Below, piece after piece: positions 18,976-28,735 of a stretch of 64,000 bases of DNA. The translations under genes were made by a program, and so were the position numbers. The notes under the pieces are model-generated. The model did not search any database, was not told the DNA's origin, and saw only the letters and a program-made list of their open reading frames with translations. The stretch spans positions 1 through 64,000 of the forward strand of contig NZ_QPII01000003.1 of the NCBI RefSeq assembly GCF_003336675.1, written 5' to 3'. This DNA comes from Billgrantia montanilacus. Lineage in GTDB: Bacteria; Pseudomonadota; Gammaproteobacteria; Pseudomonadales; Halomonadaceae. Positions within the stretch are counted from its first letter, which is position 1, and each line of letters begins with the position of its first letter.

Positions 18976-20379
18976 ATGTTCAAAGGATTTACCCGCTTTC
19001 TGCAGAGCCCTGGCGAGCATCTCAGGTCACTCTTCGGCCCCGACGATGCCGCCGCCGGCGAACAGGCCGGCCCGCGGATCATTCCCCGTAGCGAGCACCC
19101 CGTGTCGCGCCAGCACTTCAACGAGTCGGCGCTCAAGGTACTCTACCGCCTGCACAATGCCGGCTATGAGGCCTATCTGGTCGGTGGCTGCATTCGTGAT
19201 TCGCTCCTGGGCAGGATGCCCAAGGACTTCGATGTCGCCACCGATGCCACGCCGGAGCAGGTCCGCGAGCTGTTCCGCAACTCGCGGATCATCGGCCGCC
19301 GTTTTCGCATCGTGCACGTGCGCTTCGGCCGCGAAGTGATCGAGGTCACCACCTTCCGGGGCAGACCCAACGACGACCATGGCGACCACCTCGCCCAGCA
19401 GTCGGAACACGGCCTGCTGCTGCGGGACAATGTCTGGGGCAATATCCAGGAGGATGCCCTGCGCCGCGACTTCACCGTCAATGCGCTCTACTACAGCATC
19501 GCCGACTTCTCGATTCACGACTTCGCCAACGGGGCGCGCGACATCGAGTCCCGCACCCTGCGCTTGATCGGCGACCCGACGACACGCTACCGCGAGGATC
19601 CGGTGCGCATGCTGCGCGCCATCCGCTTTGCCGCCAAGCTCGACTTCCATATCGCCCCTGGCTCCGAAGCACCGATCCACGAGCAGGCCCACCTGCTGCT
19701 GCAGATCCCCCCCGCCCGGCTATTCGACGAGATACTCAAGCTGTTCATGGCCGGCCATGGGGTCGAAACCTTCCGCATGCTGCGCCACTACGGCCTGTTC
19801 CCCATGCTGTTTCCCGAGACAGACGAAGCCATGGCCCAGCTCCCCTGGACAGAAGGTCTGATCGAGGCGGCCCTGGCCAGCACCGACAAGCGTATCCGCG
19901 AAGAGCGTCCGGTAACGCCGGCCTTCCTGTTTGCGGCATTGCTGTGGGGGCCTGTACAGCTGCGTCAGGCGGCGCTGGAGGAAGAGGGCATGCCACCCAT
20001 CCCCGCCCTGCAGTTGGGCTCTCAGCAGGTGCTGTCGCGCCAGCTGCAGCACATCTCGATCCCCAAGCGCTTCAGCATGCCAATGCGAGACATCTGGGAC
20101 CTGCAGCAACGCCTACCCCAGCGTCGCGGCAAGCGCGCACTGCAGACCCGCGAACACCCGCGCTTTCGCGCCGCCTACGACTTCCTGCTGTTGCGGGAAG
20201 AAGCCGGAGAACTCGAACCCGGACTCGGCGCCTGGTGGACCGCCTACCAGGAAGCCGACGAGCACGAGCAACAGCGCCTGCTGGAAAAGGCCGGCGGCAA
20301 CGCCACGCCGGGCGATCGTCCCAAGCGCCGCCGTCCACGCAAGCGCCGCCGGCGCAGCTCACCTCCCGATACACCGTGA
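18976..20379 (+). CDS. pcnB: Poly(A) polymerase I
   Basis: Adds 3' poly(A) tails that promote RNA decay. The 467-residue protein has the nucleotidyltransferase signature GGCIRDSLLGRMPKDFDVATDA-type (split as GGCIRDSLLG and KDFDVATDA, about residues 75-97), the RRDFTVNALYY block, and a strongly basic tail KRRRPRKRRRR typical of PcnB rather than CCA-adding enzymes. The start MFKGFTRFLQ at 18976 is chosen since upstream sequence is part of the preceding RNA terminator and promoter region. Overlaps folK by four bases. Confidence 0.93.
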   Translation: MFKGFTRFLQSPGEHLRSLFGPDDAAAGEQAGPRIIPRSEHPVSRQHFNESALKVLYRLHNAGYEAYLVGGCIRDSLLGRMPKDFDVATDATPEQVRELFRNSRIIGRRFRIVHVRFGREVIEVTTFRGRPNDDHGDHLAQQSEHGLLLRDNVWGNIQEDALRRDFTVNALYYSIADFSIHDFANGARDIESRTLRLIGDPTTRYREDPVRMLRAIRFAAKLDFHIAPGSEAPIHEQAHLLLQIPPARLFDEILKLFMAGHGVETFRMLRHYGLFPMLFPETDEAMAQLPWTEGLIEAALASTDKRIREERPVTPAFLFAALLWGPVQLRQAALEEEGMPPIPALQLGSQQVLSRQLQHISIPKRFSMPMRDIWDLQQRLPQRRGKRALQTREHPRFRAAYDFLLLREEAGELEPGLGAWWTAYQEADEHEQQRLLEKAGGNATPGDRPKRRRPRKRRRRSSPPDTP

Positions 20380-20879
20380 CACCGCTGGTCGACGTCTACG
20401 TGGGACTCGGCAGCAACCTTGACGAGCCCGAAGCGCAAATCGCCCAGGCCCTTGAGGCGCTCGACGAACTGCCGTTGACCCATCGACTCGCTGCATCGAG
20501 CCTGTATGTCAGCCGCCCCCTCGGCCCTCAGGACCAGCCCGATTTCGTCAATGCCGTGGCCCACTTGGCAACCCGGCTCTCGCCGCTGGCGCTGCTCGAT
20601 CAGCTACAGGCGCTGGAGCAGCGCCATCGCCGCGTCCGCCGACGTCACTGGGGGCCCCGCACCCTCGACCTGGACCTGCTATTGTTCGGAAGACAGGTCA
20701 TCGTGACACCGCGGCTACGCGTGCCCCACCCCGAGATGAGTGCGCGCGCCTTCGTCATGGTCCCCCTCGCCGAGCTGGCGCCGGCTCTGAGCCTGCCGGA
20801 TGGCCGAGGCGTCACCGCACTGGCCGCGTCGCTGGCGTCACCCGACCTGATCCGAGTGTTACCAGAATCCTCGGGGTAG
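20376..20879 (+). CDS. folK: HPPK, 6-hydroxymethyl-dihydropterin pyrophosphokinase
   Basis: Transfers pyrophosphate from ATP to 6-hydroxymethyl-7,8-dihydropterin in folate synthesis. The 167-residue protein has YVGLGSNL near the N-terminus and the family signature WGPRTLDLDLLLFG, then VPHPEMSARAFVMVPLAELAP. The GTG start at 20376 overlaps the pcnB stop (GTGA); longer in-frame starts would run through pcnB. folP is elsewhere in this window (37258), so the folate genes are split. Confidence 0.93.
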   Translation: MTPLVDVYVGLGSNLDEPEAQIAQALEALDELPLTHRLAASSLYVSRPLGPQDQPDFVNAVAHLATRLSPLALLDQLQALEQRHRRVRRRHWGPRTLDLDLLLFGRQVIVTPRLRVPHPEMSARAFVMVPLAELAPALSLPDGRGVTALAASLASPDLIRVLPESSG

Positions 20880-20918
20880 GTGTTACCTATCGACACCACG
20901 GCCGCATTCTGGTAACAA
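20856..20918 (+). promoter_or_regulatory. Inverted/direct GTGTTACC repeat array before panB
   Basis: A 12-bp perfect inverted repeat TGTTACCAGAAT (20857-20868) / ATTCTGGTAACA (20906-20917) brackets a second copy of GTGTTACC (20880-20887). The left arm overlaps the folK stop. The element shares the exact 8-mer found upstream of the CrcZ-like RNA. It may be an operator bound by CbrB or another dimeric regulator, or a stem-loop in the folK-panB mRNA. No U-tract follows, so it is not an ordinary terminator. Confidence 0.5.
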
Positions 20919-20982
20919 TCACGCGCAGTGTAAGGCGGCGCGGTGAACGCCTGCCGGCCCGAAGACAACACGAGAGCACGCC

Positions 20983-21774
20983 ATGAAAACCGTCACCCTG
21001 AGCTCGCTGCAGGCTCACAAGCGCGCAGGCGAAACCTTCAGCTGCCTGACGGCCTATGATGCCTCCTTCGCCAGGAGCGCCTCCGAGGCCGGCATCGAGG
21101 TGCTGCTGGTCGGTGATTCCCTGGGCATGGTCCTGCAGGGACATGCCAGCACACTTCCAGTCACCCTGGACGATATCTGCTACCACACCCGCTGCGTGGC
21201 ACGCGGTAAGGGTCAGAGCCTGCTGATGGTCGACCTGCCTTTCATGAGCAACTCCAGTCAGGAGCGGCTGCTGGAAGACGCCGGTGCGCTGATGCGAGCC
21301 GGTGCCGAGCTGGTCAAGGTGGAAGGTGAAGCCTGGATGGCCGACGGCATTCGTGAGCTGACGCGGCGAGGGGTGCCCATCTGCGCCCACCTGGGACTGA
21401 CGCCCCAGACCGTCTATCAGCTCGGTGGCTACAAGGTGCAGGGCCGCGACGCCGAACGCGCCACGCAGATCCTCGAGGATGCCCGCACCCTCGTGGCAGC
21501 CGGCGCCTCGGTGATCTTGCTGGAATGCGTACCGGCCAGCCTCGGCCGCGCCATCACCGAGGCGCTGGACGTGCCGGTCATCGGCATCGGTGCCGGCCCC
21601 GACACCGACGGCCAGATACTGGTGATGCATGACGTGCTGGGCGTGACCCACGGCCGCGTGCCGCGCTTCGTCAAGAACTTCATGACGGAGGCCGATGATA
21701 TCCCGGGCGCCTTCCGTCGTTATCACGAGGACGTCAAGGCGCGGCGGTTCCCGGCCGAGGAACACTGCTTCTAG
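20983..21774 (+). CDS. panB: Ketopantoate hydroxymethyltransferase
   Basis: First committed step of pantothenate synthesis, using methylene-tetrahydrofolate to hydroxymethylate 2-oxoisovalerate. The 263-residue TIM-barrel enzyme shows [21 protein letters not shown] (metal-binding Asp), KVEGE (catalytic Glu region), HLGLTPQ and [11 protein letters not shown]. Normal length. ATG at 20983 follows an A/G-rich stretch. First of panB-panC-panD, all rightward with gaps of 28 and 52 bases. Confidence 0.96.
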   Translation: MKTVTLSSLQAHKRAGETFSCLTAYDASFARSASEAGIEVLLVGDSLGMVLQGHASTLPVTLDDICYHTRCVARGKGQSLLMVDLPFMSNSSQERLLEDAGALMRAGAELVKVEGEAWMADGIRELTRRGVPICAHLGLTPQTVYQLGGYKVQGRDAERATQILEDARTLVAAGASVILLECVPASLGRAITEALDVPVIGIGAGPDTDGQILVMHDVLGVTHGRVPRFVKNFMTEADDIPGAFRRYHEDVKARRFPAEEHCF

Positions 21775-21802
21775 TGACGCTCGTGACCTCCTGGAGCCCC
21801 TG

Positions 21803-22651
21803 ATGCGTACCCTGAGAGACATTCCTGCGCTGCGCGAGACCCTCGGCGAGTACCGCCAACGCGGCCAGCGTATCGCCCTGGTACCGACCATGGGCAACCT
21901 GCACGCCGGGCATCTTGCCCTGGTGGAAGCCGCACGCCGCCACGGTGACGTGGTGGTGGCGACGATCTTCGTCAACCCGCTCCAGTTCGGCCCCAGCGAG
22001 GACCTCGATGCCTACCCTCGCACGCTGGCCGACGATCAGGACAAGCTCGCGCAGGCCGGCTGCGACCTGCTGTTTACCCCCGATACGGCAATGCTCTACC
22101 CACGCGGCCTGGACGGCCAGACCCGGGTCTGCGTGCCAGCCGTCAGCGAAGGGCTCTGTGGCGGCGCAAGGCCCGGTCACTTCGACGGCGTCTCCACCGT
22201 GGTGAGCATCCTGTTCAACCTGGTGCAGCCCGACACGGCCTGCTTCGGTGAAAAGGACTACCAGCAGCTGGCGGTGATTCGCAAGCTGGTGGAAGACCTG
22301 CATTTCCCCATCGAGATCGTCGGCGTACCCATCGTCCGCGCCGACGATGGCCTGGCGCTCTCCTCACGCAACGGCTACCTCGACCCCGACCAGCGCGCCA
22401 CCGCGCCGTCGCTCTACCGGACGCTCTGCGAGCTGCGCAACGCGCTGGAGGCCGGTGAGCCAATTGCCACCAGCCTGGAAACGGGCCTGGCCCGGCTGCG
22501 GGAGAGCGGCTTCGAGCCTGACTACCTGGAGCTGCGCGACGCCGACCTGGCAGCGGTGACCGCCACCACCCGCGACGCCGTGCTGCTGGCCGCCGCCCGG
22601 CTGGGCCCGACGCGTCTGATCGACAACCTGACCCTGACCCTGCCGCGCTGA
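21803..22651 (+). CDS. panC: Pantothenate synthetase
   Basis: ATP-dependent condensation of pantoate and beta-alanine. The 282 residues contain [15 protein letters not shown] (HxGH motif of the nucleotidyltransferase fold), [23 protein letters not shown] block, GEKDYQQL and [18 protein letters not shown] at 21803 fits the usual N-terminus; the 36 in-frame codons upstream overlap panB and are not conserved. Confidence 0.96.
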   Translation: MRTLRDIPALRETLGEYRQRGQRIALVPTMGNLHAGHLALVEAARRHGDVVVATIFVNPLQFGPSEDLDAYPRTLADDQDKLAQAGCDLLFTPDTAMLYPRGLDGQTRVCVPAVSEGLCGGARPGHFDGVSTVVSILFNLVQPDTACFGEKDYQQLAVIRKLVEDLHFPIEIVGVPIVRADDGLALSSRNGYLDPDQRATAPSLYRTLCELRNALEAGEPIATSLETGLARLRESGFEPDYLELRDADLAAVTATTRDAVLLAAARLGPTRLIDNLTLTLPR

Positions 22652-22703
22652 CGCGGCGCTCGACCTGCACCCCGTGCACCGTATCCCGGAGGAAGCTGCT
22701 TCC

Positions 22704-23084
22704 ATGTACACCATCATGCTCAAGGCCAAGCTCCACATGGCCCGCGTCACCCATGCCGTGCTCAACTATGAGGGCTCCTGTGCCATCGACGGCGAGCTGC
22801 TGGACCTGTCCGGCATCCGCGAGAACGAGCAGATCCAGATCTACAACGTGGAGAACGGTCAGCGCTTCACCACCTACGCCATCCGCGCCGAGGAAGGCTC
22901 CCAGGTGATCTCCATCAACGGCGCCGCCGCCCACCTGGCCGGCCCCGGCGACCGGGTGATCATCTGCAGCTACGCCCACTACAGCGATGCCGAGCTGGAC
23001 AATCACCAGCCTGCGCTGGTCTATCTGAAGGAAGGCAACGACGTCAGCCACACCAGCAACGCCATACCCGTTCAGCTCGCCTGA
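22704..23084 (+). CDS. panD: Aspartate 1-decarboxylase
   Basis: Makes beta-alanine from aspartate using a pyruvoyl group created by self-cleavage. The 126-residue proenzyme has the Gly-Ser cleavage site within YEGSCAID (Ser about residue 25), the catalytic Tyr region YNVENGQRF, and [12 protein letters not shown]. The ATG at 22704 follows CGGAGGAAG. Last gene of the pan cluster. E. coli-type PanD needs the maturation factor PanZ; none is seen here. Confidence 0.95.
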   Translation: MYTIMLKAKLHMARVTHAVLNYEGSCAIDGELLDLSGIRENEQIQIYNVENGQRFTTYAIRAEEGSQVISINGAAAHLAGPGDRVIICSYAHYSDAELDNHQPALVYLKEGNDVSHTSNAIPVQLA

Positions 23085-23185
23085 GGAACCCCCGTACCCT
23101 CCGCGGCCTGTTCCTCGGCTACGCGTCCATGGGGATCGGCACGGGACAGGGGGGATCGCTGACGAATTTCACCCCATTGAAGCAT

Positions 23186-23215
23186 TGCCGCAGCGCACAA
23201 GCGTCGCCTATGCTG
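23186..23215 (+). promoter_or_regulatory. Possible sigma70 promoter of the thiolase gene
   Basis: TTGCCG (23186-23191), 18-base spacer, TATGCT (23210-23215), 41 bases before the start codon. No panD terminator is visible between, so read-through from the pan genes is also possible. Confidence 0.4.
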
Positions 23216-23255
23216 ACAGAGCTATCGTCCGCGACTGACTTCAGGAGAGTTTCCT

Positions 23256-24431
<1,176 letters not shown>

Positions 24432-24618
24432 GGGCACGGCCCGGGGGCAGGCCTTGGCGGAGGTCTGATGCCATGGGTGAGGAGCACTGCTCCGAACGGG
24501 CTGGCCATGGATGGCCAGCACCGGACTGCAAGCAAAGCAGGGCATCGGTAGCGCCCAGGGAAAGGTTCACAGCGCCTCCGCGATAGTCTGTCACCTGGCA
24601 AGCCGCAGCAACTAAACG
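24432..24618. other. Intergenic region with a perfect palindrome
   Basis: Between the thiolase and pnp terminator. It contains GCTGGCCAT / ATGGCCAGC around a 2-base centre (about 24500-24519), and no supported ORF. The palindrome could be an operator or a small hairpin. Nothing else is recognised. Confidence 0.35.
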
Positions 24619-24653
24619 AAACCGCCCCCATGGCCAGGCCATGGGGGCGGTTT
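24619..24653. terminator. Bidirectional terminator between thiolase and pnp
   Basis: Long inverted repeat AAACCGCCCCCATGG / CCATGGGGGCGGTTT with a 5-nt loop, T-rich on both strands (TTTTCG on plus, TTTCG on minus). Serves the convergent thiolase gene and pnp. Confidence 0.88.
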
Positions 24654-24673
24654 TCGTTGAAGCCCTGGCTGTC

Positions 24674-26806
24674 TCAGGCGACAGGTTCGGCTTCCGCCGC
24701 TTCGAAGGCGGCCTTCTCTTCCGGGGTGATCTCCTTGATGGAGAGCTTCACCCGGTTGCGGTTGTCGATGTCGAGCACCTTGACGATGACTTCGTCGCCC
24801 TCGTTGAGGAAGTCTCGCACGTCGTTGACACGCTCGGGCACGATCTGCGAGATGTGCACCAGGCCGTCGGTTCCCGGCATGATGTTGATGAAGGCACCGA
24901 AGTCGGCGATACGCACCACCTTGCCGCGGTAGAGTTTGCCGATTTCCGCCTCGGCGGTAATCGCCAGCACGGTATCGATGGCCTTCTTGGCCGCGGCCTT
25001 GTCCTCGGCGTAGATACGCACGGTACCGTCGTCGTCGAGATCGATGGAGGCGCCGGTGTCTTCGCAGATCTTGCGAATGGTGGCACCGCCCTTGCCGATG
25101 ACGTCACGGATCTTGTCCGGATCGATCTTGATGGTCGCCATGGAGGGGGCGTTTTCGGACACCTCGGCACGGCTCTGAGCGATCACATCATTCATCTGCT
25201 GGAGGATATGCAGGCGAGCCTGGTTGGCCTGCTGCAGGGCCACCTCCATGATCTCCTCATTGATGCCCTCGATCTTGATGTCCATCTGCAGGGCGGTCAC
25301 ACCCTCGGCGCTACCGGCCACCTTGAAGTCCATGTCGCCGAGGTGATCCTCATCACCCAGGATATCGGTCAGCACGGCGAAACCGTCGGCATCCTTGACC
25401 AGGCCCATGGCGATACCCGCCACCGGTGCCTTCATCGGTACGCCGGCGTCCATCAGCGCCAGCGAGGAGCCGCACACGGACGCCATTGAGCTGGAGCCGT
25501 TGGACTCGGTGATCTCGGAGACCACCCGGATGGTATAGGGGAAGTCCTCGGACGTGGGCAGCATCGCCTCGATACTGCGACGCGCCAGGCGTCCGTGGCC
25601 GATTTCGCGACGCTTGGGCCCGCCCATGAAGCCGGCCTCACCGACGCAATAGGGAGGGAAGTTGTAGTGCAGCATGAAGCGATCCTTGCGCTCCCCTTCC
25701 AGCGACTCGATCAGCTGGGCATCGCGCAGGGTGCCCAGGGTGGCGATGACGATCGCCTGGGTCTCACCGCGGGTGAAGATCGACGAACCGTGGGTCTTGG
25801 GCAGGCTACCCACTTCGATATTCAACGGACGCACGGTCTTCTGGTCGCGGCCGTCGATGCGTGGCTCGCCCTTGACCACACGAGAGCGCACCACACGCTT
25901 CTCCAGCGCGGCGAAGGCACCCTTGACTTCGTCTGCGTCGAACTTGCCTTCCTCTTCACCGGCCAGCTGCTCGACGGCCGCGGCCTTGAGTGCCGACAAG
26001 GCGTCCTGCCGGGCCATCTTGTCGGTGACACGATAGGCCTCGCCCACCTTGGCTTCGAAGCCCTGTGCAATGGCCTCCTTGAGGGGCGTGTTCTCGGCGG
26101 GGGGCTGCCAGTCCCACTTCGGCTTGCCGGCCTCGACGGTCAGCTCCTTGATGGCCTCGATGGCGACCTGCATCTCCTGGTGGCCATACAGCACGGCGCC
26201 CAGCATTTCGTCCTCGAGCAGCTCCTTGGCCTCGGACTCGACCATCAGCACCGCTTTCTCGGTACCGGCGACGACCATGTTCAGCTCGGAGTTGGCAAGC
26301 TCTTCCACGGTGGGATTGAGAAAATACCCTTTCTCCTCGTCGAAGCCCACCCGCGCGGCACCCAGGGGGCCGTTGAACGGTACGCCGGCGATGCACAGCG
26401 CCGCGGAGGTGCCGAGCATGGCGGCAATGTCCGGATCATGGTTGCGGTCGGTGGAGAGCACGGTACAGATCACCTGTACCTCGTTCATGAAGCCCTTGGG
26501 GAACAGCGGGCGGATCGGGCGATCGATCAGGCGAGAAGTGAGGGTCTCCTTCTCGGTGGGACGCCCCTCGCGCTTGAAGAAGCCGCCGGGGATCTTGCCG
26601 ACCGCGTAGGTTTTCTCTTGATAGAACACCGCCAGGGGGAAGAAGTCCTGCCCTGGCTTGAGCTCTTTCTTGGCAACGACGGTGCACAGCACCACGGTGT
26701 CGTCCATGGTGACCAACACGGCACCGCTGGCCTGGCGGGCGATGCGCCCGGTTTCCAGGGTGACGGTGCTGCGACCGTACTGAAATGTTTTCTTGACCGG
26801 ATTCAC
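24674..26806 (-). CDS. pnp: Polynucleotide phosphorylase
   Basis: 3'-5' phosphorolytic exoribonuclease of the degradosome. 710 residues: two RNase PH domains (about 10-140 and 320-540) around a helical linker, then KH ([15 protein letters not shown]) and S1 (about 615-690) RNA-binding domains. The GTG start at 26806 ([19 protein letters not shown]) is chosen since AAGGAAG lies five bases upstream; a TTG 15 bases earlier would put the ribosome site inside the gene. Downstream of rpsO as in E. coli, where the leader is processed by RNase III. Confidence 0.95.
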   Translation of the reverse strand: MNPVKKTFQYGRSTVTLETGRIARQASGAVLVTMDDTVVLCTVVAKKELKPGQDFFPLAVFYQEKTYAVGKIPGGFFKREGRPTEKETLTSRLIDRPIRPLFPKGFMNEVQVICTVLSTDRNHDPDIAAMLGTSAALCIAGVPFNGPLGAARVGFDEEKGYFLNPTVEELANSELNMVVAGTEKAVLMVESEAKELLEDEMLGAVLYGHQEMQVAIEAIKELTVEAGKPKWDWQPPAENTPLKEAIAQGFEAKVGEAYRVTDKMARQDALSALKAAAVEQLAGEEEGKFDADEVKGAFAALEKRVVRSRVVKGEPRIDGRDQKTVRPLNIEVGSLPKTHGSSIFTRGETQAIVIATLGTLRDAQLIESLEGERKDRFMLHYNFPPYCVGEAGFMGGPKRREIGHGRLARRSIEAMLPTSEDFPYTIRVVSEITESNGSSSMASVCGSSLALMDAGVPMKAPVAGIAMGLVKDADGFAVLTDILGDEDHLGDMDFKVAGSAEGVTALQMDIKIEGINEEIMEVALQQANQARLHILQQMNDVIAQSRAEVSENAPSMATIKIDPDKIRDVIGKGGATIRKICEDTGASIDLDDDGTVRIYAEDKAAAKKAIDTVLAITAEAEIGKLYRGKVVRIADFGAFINIMPGTDGLVHISQIVPERVNDVRDFLNEGDEVIVKVLDIDNRNRVKLSIKEITPEEKAAFEAAEAEPVA

Positions 26807-26923
26807 GGCGACTTCCTTCAACGTTACTTTTCTGTGTTTGGGTCGTTTTGACTCGGCGACTATTTTAGGGGTTGACGCGCGTCAGGGCCACCGGTTAGCG
26901 ACATTTCCGCCCCACAAACACGA

Positions 26924-26950
26924 AACGGGCAGCCCGATGGGCTGCCCGTT
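26924..26950 (-). terminator. Hairpin after rpsO
   Basis: Perfect 12-bp stem AACGGGCAGCCC / GGGCTGCCCGTT with a 3-base loop, 24 bases past the rpsO stop. The minus-strand tail TTTCGTGTTTG is a moderate U-tract, so partial termination or an RNase III-type processing site between rpsO and pnp is possible. Confidence 0.7.
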
Positions 26951-26974
26951 CATTATGGCGCTGGAAAACGTCGA

Positions 26975-27244
26975 TTAACGACGCAGGCCCAGACGCTGGA
27001 TCAGTGCCTGATAACGCTCGAAATCCTTGCGCTTCAGGTAGTCAAGCAGCTTGCGGCGCTGGTTGACCATGCGGATCAGGCCACGACGTGAGTGGTGATC
27101 CTGCTTGTTGGTCTTGAAGTGATCCTGCAGGCCGTCGATGTTGGCGCTGAGCAGGGCTACCTGCACTTCGGGGGAACCGGTGTCGTTGTCACCACGACTG
27201 AATTCACTAACGATTTCAGCCTTCTTTTCGGCGGTAAGTGCCAT
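26975..27244 (-). CDS. rpsO: 30S ribosomal protein S15
   Basis: Binds the central domain of 16S rRNA early in 30S assembly. The 89-residue sequence is standard, with [22 protein letters not shown] and [25 protein letters not shown] follows CTGGAGAGAAAG. Lies 91 bases downstream of truB within the large minus-strand operon. Confidence 0.97.
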   Translation of the reverse strand: MALTAEKKAEIVSEFSRGDNDTGSPEVQVALLSANIDGLQDHFKTNKQDHHSRRGLIRMVNQRRKLLDYLKRKDFERYQALIQRLGLRR

Positions 27245-27335
27245 CTTTCTCTCCAGTAAGCAATATGCCTGAGTAATGAATGTCGGAGACCACGCATATT
27301 TGCAGTCTCCACGCCTGCGCCCGAAGGCGCTGGTC

Positions 27336-28262
27336 TTACGCCGAGTCCGCCGTGGCGGTACTCAGCAGGCGGCGGGGAACGATTTCCCCTGCCACCCTGA
27401 CCACGCCGAGACCGATAAAGATCCCGTCGTGATAGAGTCTTGTCGTCGCTTCCGGCGCCAGGGCCTTGGGCGCGACGACCGCCGACTGCCCATGCTGCAA
27501 CCGCGCCGCAGCCTCGGCATCGAGGTCGAGCGAGGGCAGGTGCGCAACCAGCACATCGACCGGCAGCAGCCTTGCCTCGAGGTCGGCCTGGCCTGGCTGG
27601 GCCTCCAGCCCCTCGAAGGCGACCATGTCGCTGGCGTCGAAGGGGCCGGTCTTGAGCCGCCTCAGCGCCGTGATATGGGCGCCGCATCCCAGCGCCCGGC
27701 CGATGTCCTCGGCCAGGGTGCGGATGTAGGTGCCCTTGCTGCAGCGCACTTCCAGCGTGAAGGCATCGCCATCATGGGCCAGAAGGCGCGCATCATACAC
27801 CGTCACGCGACGGGCTGCACGCTCCACCGTCTTGCCCTCGCGGGCCAGCTCGTAGAGTTTGCGCCCCTGATGCTTGAGCGCCGAGTACATCGGTGGCACC
27901 TGTTCGATCTCGCCGCGAAACCGCGCAAGCACCCTCTCCAGGTCCGTCTCGCCCAGTTCCGGTACCGCATGGCGCTCGATCACCTCGCCCTCGGCGTCAC
28001 CGGTATCGGTCACCACACCCAGTTGAATGCGGGTACGATAGACCTTGTCGGCCTCCAGCAGGAACGAGGAGAACTTGGTCGCCTCGCCGAAGCAGACCGG
28101 CAACAGCCCGGTCGCCATGGGGTCGAGCGTGCCGGTGTGGCCCGCCTTCTGCGCCTGGAACAGGCGCCGGGCACGCTGCAGGGCATGGTTGCTCGACGCA
28201 CCCTGGGGCTTGTCGAGCAGCAGCACCCCGTTCACTGGCAGACCGCGACGTCGACGCGCCAT
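27336..28262 (-). CDS. truB: tRNA pseudouridine(55) synthase
   Basis: Makes pseudouridine at position 55 of the T loop in tRNAs. The 308 residues have [15 protein letters not shown] at the start, the catalytic Asp in [18 protein letters not shown] (about residue 47), and [17 protein letters not shown]-terminal PUA-like extension is present. Its ATG overlaps the rbfA stop by one base. Confidence 0.95.
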   Translation of the reverse strand: MARRRRGLPVNGVLLLDKPQGASSNHALQRARRLFQAQKAGHTGTLDPMATGLLPVCFGEATKFSSFLLEADKVYRTRIQLGVVTDTGDAEGEVIERHAVPELGETDLERVLARFRGEIEQVPPMYSALKHQGRKLYELAREGKTVERAARRVTVYDARLLAHDGDAFTLEVRCSKGTYIRTLAEDIGRALGCGAHITALRRLKTGPFDASDMVAFEGLEAQPGQADLEARLLPVDVLVAHLPSLDLDAEAAARLQHGQSAVVAPKALAPEATTRLYHDGIFIGLGVVRVAGEIVPRRLLSTATADSA

Positions 28263-28717
28263 CAGTCCCTCTCGTCCTCGTTGCCGCTGGGCGCCTGGCC
28301 GTCAGCGACGTCGCCGTCTCGATTGCCAGAAGCCTCGCCGTCCTCCGCCTCGTTACGGGCACGATCGCGTGAGACGGCCTCGTCGATCAGCGACGACAGC
28401 CGCTGACCACGCACCACGCTCTCATCGTAATGAAAGCGCAGCTCCGGCACGTGGCGCAGCTTGATGCGCCGGGCGACCTGGCTGCGCAGGAAACCCGCGG
28501 CCTGCTTGAGCACCTTGAGATTCTCCCGGATACGTTCGGGGTCCTCCTCGCCCAGCAGGGTCACGTGGACGTCGGCATAGCCGAGGTCACGACTGACCTC
28601 GACGCCGCTGACGGTGACCATCCCCAGGCGCGGGTCCTTGACCTCGCGCTGGATCAGTACCGCCAGCTCCTTCTGCAGCTGATCGCCGACACGGTCGGTA
28701 CGCTTGAATTCGCGCAT
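28262..28717 (-). CDS. rbfA: Ribosome-binding factor A
   Basis: KH-fold 30S maturation factor acting on the 5' end of 16S rRNA and cold adaptation. The first 110 residues carry the conserved DRVGDQLQKELAVLIQREVKDPRL and the ALxxAxGxLR-like KQAAGFLRSQVARRIKLRHVPELRF block. The C-terminal 35 residues are a low-complexity acidic tail (EDGEASGNRDGDVADGQ), longer than in E. coli and consistent with a halophile-type protein. Lies 18 bases after infB. Confidence 0.94.
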   Translation of the reverse strand: MREFKRTDRVGDQLQKELAVLIQREVKDPRLGMVTVSGVEVSRDLGYADVHVTLLGEEDPERIRENLKVLKQAAGFLRSQVARRIKLRHVPELRFHYDESVVRGQRLSSLIDEAVSRDRARNEAEDGEASGNRDGDVADGQAPSGNEDERD

Positions 28718-28735
28718 GCTCGACTCCTCGGCCGG

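Noticed and set aside
20911..20924. GG-N10-GC upstream of panB as a sigma54 promoter
   Set aside because: Flanks read TGGTAA and ACGCG, not TGGCAC and TTGCA; expected by chance about once in 256 bases.
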